DNA of 32,949 bases, taken from NCBI RefSeq assembly GCF_000003605.2, contig NW_003155739.1:104446-137394 (forward strand), in the 5' to 3' direction. Both the position numbers and the translations under genes were made by a program. Below, in pieces: positions 1-9,400 of this stretch. The stretch is from Saccoglossus kowalevskii. Lineage: Eukaryota > Hemichordata > Enteropneusta > Harrimaniidae. How positions within the stretch are numbered: the first letter of the stretch is position 1; the number at the start of each line of letters is the position of its first letter. The notes under the pieces are model-generated. The model was not told where the DNA came from. It saw only the letters and a program-made list of their open reading frames with translations, and made no database searches.

Positions 1-426
1 GCAGTACTGACAAAAAGTCTGGCTAGTTAGTGTGAAATGTATGCTGGGAAAATAGGTGTCCATTTTTCACATGGTATTTTATGGCGTCGGTAAGAAGAGG
101 GTTAATCGCGGGCGACCATGCAACTAAATCCACTTTCATCACCCTCTCCAATTACTTATGTTTCAGTGTCGAATGCTCAGTCTTATTGAACTGAAATATG
201 AACTTACTAGAATAAGAGTACAACCTTTAAAGTCATCCGGACTTCCTGGACATCCCACATACATCTTGGTTTTGTAGTAATCAAATAAAGTCAACGAGTC
301 TGTGAGAACCCAGTACCTCAAATTTCAAGAGCAGCACACATGACGAGTAGAATCCCTTTTAAGACGGGGTCAATATAGCGCCCCCATAGTTAGGTCAAAG
401 GCGTGTCAAATATCCCGACGTTCAAA
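1..426 (+). promoter_or_regulatory. ZFAND1 upstream region and presumed 5' UTR
   Basis: This stretch lies directly upstream of the ZFAND1 start codon and must hold at least part of its promoter and 5' UTR. I see no TATA box in a convincing position. A few CpGs cluster at 81-115 and 375-422. Bases 14-24 (AAAAGTCTGGC) resemble the right terminus of the inverted-repeat element at 8163-8175, so the extreme left edge may be the end of another copy. The transcription start cannot be placed from sequence. Confidence 0.4.
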
Positions 427-481
427 ATGGCAGAGCTGGACATTGGAAAGCATTGCTCCGTGAAAACATGCAAACAATTAG
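427..481 (+). CDS. ZFAND1: ZFAND1 exon 1
   Basis: Codes for MAELDIGKHCSVKTCKQL plus the first base of an Asp codon. It holds the first two zinc ligands of AN1 finger 1 (C10, C15). The donor is TTAG then GTATTT at 482, and intron 1 is phase 1. No better upstream in-frame ATG is visible. Confidence 0.93.
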
Positions 482-3400
482 GTATTTTTATACGCTTTTC
501 TTCATTTATAAACAATACCTTGATATCTCAGATTGTGTAAGAATACTAGTACTTTTTTGTATTTACATTCAAACGCACAGTTCATATTGACTGATTCTAG
601 CTTGTACCACAGTCCCGCTGAGCTTGTACCAACTAACAGCCATTATTTATACACTTCCAGAAACCGTCGTCTGCTGCCAACCATCTCGTGTTTTTGTTGA
701 AAGTTTAGGGTTACAAATTTGGAAGGGTAGATATCCACAGTAATGGATTTGTTTCTCATACAGTTTATTTAGAAACATGGAATTGTAGTGAAATGAAAAT
801 CGTCAACTTGATAATTTCTACAAGTGTTTTTGAATTTATTCGCTGGTGAGTTTAATAATTTGAGTCTGGGCATATGCAGATAAGGCACGTTCAGGATATA
901 AACGGAGTGGAGTTAATTTTAGAACATGTGACCAATTTACACAAAACGAAGTTGAAAATGAAATAAACTTTGTTATAAATTGCTTAGCATACGGGATACA
1001 TACATAATCGCCACATTGAAACTGGCAGATATACTAATAAAGATGTGACTGACAGAAAATGCCAAATCTGTCAAAACAGTGAAATTGAAAATGAGAAACA
1101 CTTTTTCCTTCAATGCAGTCATTACACAGAATTAAGGAACACATTTTTTTAAAAATTCAACATTGTTCCTGATATCTGTTCAGCAGAACAGAATTTTATC
1201 AAATTATTAAAAAGTACACATCAGGAAACCATTATTGAACTTGGTCGACTTATCTATAGTTGTCTTCAAATGAGGAAAAAAAGTTTGAATAAATAAATTT
1301 ACCAGCTGTCTCATATCAGAACCATCAAGAAAAAAATAAATAAATAACACTTTATTGTAATATTACCATCTATGCAATGTACTTATTTTACTTTTGTCTC
1401 AACTGAATTTTCTGTTTTTACTTTTTTATTATCATGATTTTATTCTTTATTGTAATTTTATCTATATCTCAACAGAGATTCGATAACAATAAAGTTATTA
1501 TTATTATTACATAGACTGCATTTATTTAACAAAGTTTAAATTCATATAATTGTAGAGCCAGTAGTAAGAGTGATAAATTTATTTTCATTATGAACAAAGT
1601 TCACTTAAATTCCTGTAGCTCAATTTAATATGGATTCCATAGCGATAAAATACATCGTTCGTTTACACAAAATTTGTACACTCACTGCGCAATGACATTT
1701 CAAAATTAAACCCAGTTAATATTTCTTTTTCAGATTTCCTTCCGTTCACTTGCAGTGGTTGTTCTAAAATTTTTTGGTAAGTAAATAAAAATACTAAATT
1801 TTCTATGTTGTCTTTTGCTTTAGAAAGATGATTTGATGTACATGTAAATAGTTTCATATCTTAGCTGCATGTGATCTGAATTTAATGTTTGAAACAGTAC
1901 ACTAAAAGTTAGCTGTGGTTTTGCTGCGTTTTGGGTCCAGGAAGTTATTTTGCTTCGTCTGTCAATTATATACAAATCGTCAGTATACCCTTACGCCACA
2001 GTGCAGCCCTATGAGCAAAATGGTAAAGTGGAGAGAGTGAACACCGGCCTGTGAAAATGGCCAGAAAACAAAATAAATACCCTGATTTCGGCCAAACAAA
2101 ATATCTCCAGGCGAAGATTACATACTATTGATAAATCGACTGTGTCTTGGTCTTGTTATGTATCCGTTTTTTAATACATTTTGAGCCCTTCTCATTAAAA
2201 AACACAAACCGACGACGAGATGGCAGCCATTTTGTATTTTTGTATTTTGTACTTTGCATATACATGCTAGTTGTATCACAGCAAATTTGTGTCAGTGGCG
2301 TGTAATATATGCTTTGAGGGCACCCTGATGTAGAGATTGATGAACTGTTTGTGTTGTTCATTTGTATTGCTGCCAGGACTATATTAAAAAAAACTTGTTG
2401 TTGGTTTTCAGTTTGGAGCATCGTTCCATGGATGTTCATCAATGTTCAAAGGTGGGTGTTGAATTATTTTGTTTGACTATAAAATAAATATTGTTTGTAT
2501 TTTGTATATTTTCATACTGTTTGATGATAGCTGTCAAATCTAGACATAGTGGTGGTAATATGTATAGAGAGTGTTGGTTATAGTATACGTCAGGCAGACT
2601 TTGTATCACATTTGTGTGCCTTATTAGTCCCTGCATGTTTTGTTTTTAGTCTCATTGACCATTGACCAACTGGTGACCAGTTTTGTCCCTGAAAAAAAAA
2701 AAAATATCAACAGTTGGATATGTCATCCACTGTTCCTCTGGTACGCCTTAATAGGTGGTGGTCGTCGCCTTGCGCATGTGATGACATTAGTGTTGATAAA
2801 CATTGATTTTTCCCAATCCAATGCGCTCTTCAAATGGAAATCACAAGTATGAAGTTTGACCTGGACGCTACTTGTACTGATTACCGCCGGTGACTCCTTC
2901 GGATACCTTCAAATCACCTAAAAAATACTTAATTAAAGCCTAGTAACATCTCAGTTTGTACCCATGTTGGTTTTATTTTCTTGCATCTTTTACCATTTTT
3001 TGGACATGCTTTGTATAGTTCAAAGTCGGTAGAAAGACATAATGGTATTCTTATACACATTTGTGCAATACATTATTTCTGGTGTATCGAATTGGTGTAT
3101 CCTAGCTGTTTCAGAAAGGCAAGACATGGTTACTAAATATTGGTGGTGTGAAAATTCAGACTCAGTGTCTATGTCGTAGGCTGCTCCTCTAATATTATAA
3201 TGCACTGTATTCATAATGGAGACTCAGCAAATTCATTTTAAATGGATCTTGTTTCTTCTGTGATACGATACAATCAAAGATTCACTTTATTGAGTTATAC
3301 ATGTATCTAAGTGTGACATCTATGTCTTCATTGTACAGTGCAATATTTCAGATGAAAAACCAGAATTCCAAGGACCAAAATCTTACAAATGCAGTTTTGA

Positions 3401-6400
3401 ACATTGCGAATGCAAAGGAATTGTTGCCAATAATTTGTGAACACTGTCAAATGCAAGTCTGTCTGAGGTAGGTCATTATTAATTGCCTCATGTAAGGTTT
3501 TGGCTTCATGAACAGTAAACTGTAAATCGCTTTGATTTTGTAAGAGACCAAATTTTGGTGTCAGCAAAAGTGGTTAAATTTTCTAGCAGTGAAAATTATT
3601 CTTGAGTCTTTTTAATAATAAAGATTTGTCTTCAAAAATGTCGTAAAATCGGGTAAATTACTGTTGGTGAAAATAAACAAATTACAGTTTATATTAACGC
3701 ATGTAAATACACTAACTGGTATCTTGCAAAACACCAAATGCTATTGTGTTTTATTTTCTCTCAGTCATCGGCATCAAGTGGATCACAGATGTAGTAAATA
3801 TGAAGCCCCTACCGAAAAGATGACTAAGACTTCTGAACATGTTCGTCAAATTATTGGTAAGATTAATTCTAGAGAGCTTTCCATGTTTGAAATCACAAAA
3901 TTAATGGTGAAATTACAAGTGAAAAATTCATTCAAAAATAAAACATATTATAAATAATTACATGTTGAATTTTGTAAATGCTACTGAAAAAAACTGCAAG
4001 AGGGAGCACTGCAATTCAGCGGCGCCACCAAGTAGGGGAGATAGGGTTCTCCTTACCAGAGAGTTTTTGATAATTCCAAGTTAAAATGGAGCATTATATG
4101 GCTTCCTTTGGCCAAAATTACTATCAGACAGGTCACAGTTGAAGACTGTGGCCACATGTGATCCCTGGTCAATCAGAATTTTATTGTTGCCAGAGGATCT
4201 GGTCCCCAGGGTGCGCTGCGCTGCGCCTCTGTTCCCCTGTTTAAAAAAATTCCTGGCATCAAGAGCTGAAATTGGAAGCTACCCAATTATCATTGATATT
4301 TACAGACAGATTATTAGGTACCATGACAGAATTTTAGCTCCTGAATGTAATAAATTGCAATCTGTGATGCAATCTGCCTACACCTATGAAAGCAAAATTA
4401 TTGGCAGCACAAATGGATAAAAAAAACTGTAAATTGCATTCTGCTATATTTGTGGAGCCCTTTCATCTGGGAGCATTAAGTTGTTTGCCTGGTCTTCCTT
4501 TTAATAATAAAATCAACATCAAATTAATAGATTCATTGTTATTAATGAACAGATTTTAATATTTAACATCCTGGACTCAAACGTAGCAGAAGTGCTATAA
4601 TGCAACAGAAATAGAATCCTGTCAAAGGCTGTAATCTCATTTATTAAAATAAGGTTTTCATGAGAATAACAAAAAGTATGCATTCAATGTACCCAAGAGT
4701 TTTGGAAACAATGTATATGCTTTGGAAGGGCAAGCTTGGCCTAAGGGCATTCCCAAACGCACAGTAAATCCTTCTCAGGAATGAAAATTTTACATGTTTA
4801 GTCAACTTCCTCTTTCTTGTGGCAAAAAATTATATTTATTCTTGTAGACATCAAAACGAAAAAGCCAGAATTCATGGCATACAAAAGATATGTAAAACAT
4901 TTCCTGGAGATAGAGTACTTCATTGCTGTCAGACGGAATAGGTTGACTTCTCACAATAAGAAATGGGGAAATTTTATGAAAAATGTTCTCCTGTCCACTA
5001 CACAATATGTAGATTATATGCACTCAGCAATACAGGGGTCATTGCATCCTCTGCTATGCTTCAGTTGATATGACCACAGAACTGCCATTGTGCATATTTT
5101 GTGGTATTGTTACGTTTGATGGAAAGGAGGTGACATGGGTGGTTCGTGTCTGGGGCTACGTCTTACCAAATACCTTACATCAACATTGGCAACAGCCCTA
5201 AAATGTATTAATTATATAGCTTTGATGACTACTTGTACTAGATTCAAAGAAAGATAAAAGTCCTTTGAAGAAAGGTCCCAGTGGTGTCAAATCTAAAAAG
5301 ACTGCTGCTAAAGTTGCTCTTATGAAAATGAAAATGCATGCTGTAGGGGACAAAGGCTTGCCTCAGGTAAGTAAGTTTATGAACACAAAGAACAAATATT
5401 ATAGCTACACTATATAATATGACTAATACCGAAGTTGTTCGGATAAGCACCCAGGGTTCTGAACATGGGAAAATTGCCAAAAAATAGGGGTGGGCGTATG
5501 CTAAGACATCCCCTGCAAAAAAACGAAAATTCGTGAAAATTGACAACACGCAGATCGAACTGCAGCAGGGAATAGAACGACAAATGAAAACATGCAACAG
5601 AAATAAATGAACAATATGCAACATTAGAAGTTTAACAAAAATAATTTATTCCTTACAATGTGACAAATAAACCAGAAATAATAAAAATCAACAGTTGTTT
5701 GTTGTATTTAAGGTTTCAATGTTTGTATATAAGATTTTACACAATGAAGCACCATCTTATCTATCAGAACTCATTACTATTCCAGTTCCAGTTAGGCAAA
5801 CTCGTTCTTCGTCCACTATAATATTATAAGCAAGAGCATTACAAAAAGAGGGCATTTCCCAAAGCTCTTTGCCTTGCTCCCACTTTGTCTGCTTTCAAGT
5901 CTCAAAAAAACCCTCATCATTACCATATATCTTACCATAGTACAATGATGTGTTTTATCCAGTTTTTAATGTAATCTTATTTTTCTAAATAATTTATTTT
6001 TTATAACTATTTTTTAATGTAAAGTGCATTGAGATTATATGTTTTATGTAATGCGATATATATGAATTAAAAATAATAATAATTATAATAATCACTGCAT
6101 GGCTTTAAGTGCCTTGGTTGGCTGGCTTCATCCACAGATTTTAATGAACTATGATTATGATTGTGTAGGTTGTAGTTTCCCTCTCAATTTGCATGATAAT
6201 ATAATCATATGTTTTACATGCCACATATATTGTAACATTTTTAGTTTGTCGCAGATTGTTTTAATTCCTCTTCAGAATTAATATATGATTTCAAATAAAA
6301 TGTGGAGACTTGAATTTGATTTACATAATTTTTTTTTTCAGAATGAAAGACTATACTTTGAAATATTTTTGCCACTTGGCCACAGTGTACGTAGTCAATC

Positions 6401-9400
6401 CATGTTTTTCTCCAAAGTATGGACTATTGGTAAAACTATTGATAAGATAGCGGAACTAGCAAAATTGAAAAATAACAACAATATAGTTACTGCACAGGTG
6501 AGCTCAATACTACTAGTATATCGATATATACCGTAAGGCCAGACTTTTTTAGTCCCCGTTCGGACGAAGTCCAAAAACGGGGACTTATAACTCGGTCTCC
6601 GTCCGTGCGTCTGTGCGTCTGTCCAGAGTCATATCTCAGAATCCCTTGGACCGATTCCGTTTATTCTTTGCATGTGCCTAGTATTTTATGTGGGACATAT
6701 GCACATGCAGTGGTTTAGCGATTCAATTCAAAATGGCCGACTGGCAGCCATCTTGTTTTTTGAAAATGTTGTATTTTGGACATGCTTTGTCAGTTTTCAT
6801 TCAAACTTAGTACATAGATTATACATGTTAGGATACATGTTCATGACGATTTATTTCACAATTGGATCAAAGATGACCGACTGGCAGCCATCTTGTTTTT
6901 TGAAAATGTTGTATTTTGGACATGCTTTGTCAGTTTTCATTCAAATTTAGTACATGGATCATACATGTTAGGATACATGTCCCCGACCATCCGTGAGTTC
7001 CTGAGTCCGTCCGTGTGTCAGTCCGTCCCTGCATCACTCTGTCCAGAGTCATATTTCAGAATCCTGTGCACCGATTCTGTTCATTCTTTGCATGTGCCTA
7101 GTACCTTATGTGGGACATATGCACATGCAGTAGTTTAGGTGATTTGATTCAAAATGGCCGACTGGCAGCCATCTTGTTTTTTGAAAATGTTGTATTTTGG
7201 ACACGTCAGTTGTCATTCAAACTTGGTACATAGATTATACATGTTAGGATACATGTCCATGACGATTTATTTCGCAATTGGATCAAAGATGGTTGACTGG
7301 CAGGCATCTTGTTTTTTTGTTTTTTTTATGCGGTATCTTGGACGTGCTCTGTCAGTTTTCATTCAAATTTGGCACATACATGTAATTTATACATTTTAGG
7401 ATGCATGTCCATGACAATTTGTTTCAAAATCTGGTCAAGGATGGCCGATTGACAGCCATCTGACTTTTTGGCCTTACTGCTATATTTCCACAATTTATGT
7501 ACCATTTTCATTCATATTTGGCACATACAATCATACATATCAGTGTGTTTCATAATCAGATTAAAGATGGCCGAATAATGGCTGTTTTTTATTTTTGACC
7601 ATATTACTACTACAAGGAACACATGTTTTGATGTAAATAAACTATCTGTTGTATACGCCACTTGGAACTTCAAGTTTCAAGGACACGCTCGCGACAACCC
7701 CTCCGCTTTAATATGACAAGCACAAAGAGAACTTTTAAAAATTTAACGGGGACTGTGTCATTTTTTATTTTTTGTTTCTCAAGTTTTTATAAGGCAAATT
7801 TTTTGAGGAGGGCGAAAAAAAAAAAAAATTAATTCTTTTTTTTTCTATTAGATTTGTGTGATTCTCAAAGAATTGTGAGTGAGATCATTTATCGGAGAGA
7901 AGAAATGAAATAAAATAAAATTTTATTTCATGTATAATCTTGTTTCTCATCTGCGCAAGACTTCGGTACTTTGATTATGATACTCCCACGAAAATGCAAC
8001 TTGGATTTGTTATGCAGCGGGCGAAAAAAAAATTAAGATAAAAATAATCTTTTTTTGTACTTAGAATTCGGCAGGCGTGAGAAATTACACTGAAATAAAA
8101 TTTTATTTTTATTTAATTTTCGGCCCCTGTTCATTCGGCGGGTTTGCGAAACAAGGGATAATAAAAGTCTGGCCTAATGTGAATGTGGGTACATAGCGTT
8201 TTGTGTTCATTCAACACATATCATTAAGAATTCAATAGTGCAATCAATAATACATACCAAGTAACCAGAAATAGACAACACACTTGAATTGGGTGTTATA
8301 GAAGTGATTGTGGAGCAAAAAATTAAAACTTTCTTTTTCAAAATGTTTTTTTTTTAAAACTTCCATGTTCTTTGTTACTAATTTGTTTATACATTGCTGA
8401 ACTATCGTAGCAGTGATTGGTAATTTCTGTATTATCACAACAATGACTTGTACCGGTAATTGTTGACATCGCTAATTACCCTTATCCATAATAAATGACG
8501 GAAGTTGCCAGCTTTGGAAACCCATTAGCAAGCTGCCGGAACCTGACAGGAAACCCCAGAGTATAAAAAAGATTACTTGCTTTACATTGCCCAACGTTCT
8601 CCAGAATGTTAGATCTCATCCAGTATACATTTTTGACTCCCATGTGCGAAGCACAAAATGGGAGTCTTTGCGGTTAGTGTGTCTGTATGTGTATGTGTAT
8701 GTGTGTGTGTATGTGTGTCCGTCTGTTCCACTGATATCTCAAGAACCATACATCAGTTTTTTATGAAACTTGGTGCATAGATGCTCTGGGCTAATGCGCA
8801 GATTTGATTAGTTTTTGGTAAAATTTCATGCATATTAATTACCTAATTTGCATGATAATAAGCTAATTTTTAGCTGTTCCATGATTGTTCCATTGATATC
8901 TAAAGAACCACTTATTGGATTTTGATGAAACTTGGTACATAGATGCTCTGAACTAATGCTTGGTTTTGATTAGTTTTTGGTAAAAATTACCTACTAGTAA
9001 TTACTGATTACCTAATTTGCATAATGATTCGTCAATTTTAGTACTAATCATCACATTTCAATGAAACTTGGTACATAGATGTCATAGAACACTGCACAGA
9101 CCTGGTAGTTTTTAGGGTAATGTCAGTGCATATTAATTACTAATTTGCATAATTAATTAATTTTCAGCTTTTAATGTTTCAAGTAGTAAGCATTACATTT
9201 TAATAAAACTTGGTACATAGATACTCAAGGACTATGCAGGGATTGATTGTTTTGGGATAAATATTTGTGCATATTAATTACTAATTTGCATAATTAGTTA
9301 ATTTTCAGCTTTTCCCACAGATATCTCAAGTACTAATTATCACATTGCAATGAAACTTGGTACATAGATCCTTTAGGACTATCCAGAGACCTGATTAGCT

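Larger units (their letters stand above)
6536..8175. mobile_element. 1.64 kb compound element with 13 bp terminal inverted repeats
   Basis: AGGCCAGACTTTT at 6536-6548 is an exact inverted match to AAAAGTCTGGCCT at 8163-8175. Inside lie the AGTCCCC-family element (6551 to about 7760) and two AT-rich units, at about 7805-7945 and 8017-8125, that share GGGCGAAAAAAAA, GAAATAAAATTTTATTT and GAGAA-type segments. No clean target duplication is visible (TA on the left, AA on the right). No transposase frame is present; the open frames here come from the internal tandem repeats. Confidence 0.55.

Noticed and set aside
1663-2636. Minus-strand open frames at 1663-1857, 2125-2442 and 2439-2636
   Set aside because: Two overlap ZFAND1 exons 2 and 3 on the opposite strand, and none shows a domain or splice pattern.
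4139-4420. 93-codon + strand frame as a possible gene
   Set aside because: The first half lies in the hAT-like repeat (shared with the inverted copy at 10.8 kb) and the second half is a LINE C-terminal fragment, so it is a chance fusion of two transposon pieces.
4817-5068. 83-codon + strand open frame in ZFAND1 intron 5, with an acceptor-like TTCTTGTAG at its start
   Set aside because: The true exon 6 at 5242 follows exon 5 in phase and matches the family; this frame has no similarity to ZFAND1 and no donor where one would be needed.
5244-5624. 126-codon minus-strand frame
   Set aside because: It is the antisense shadow of ZFAND1 exon 6 and its flanking intron.
6672-7399. Three open frames with near-identical repeated peptides
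   Set aside because: They are read-throughs of the tandem monomers of the repeat element, in different frames, with no conserved start and no splice context.
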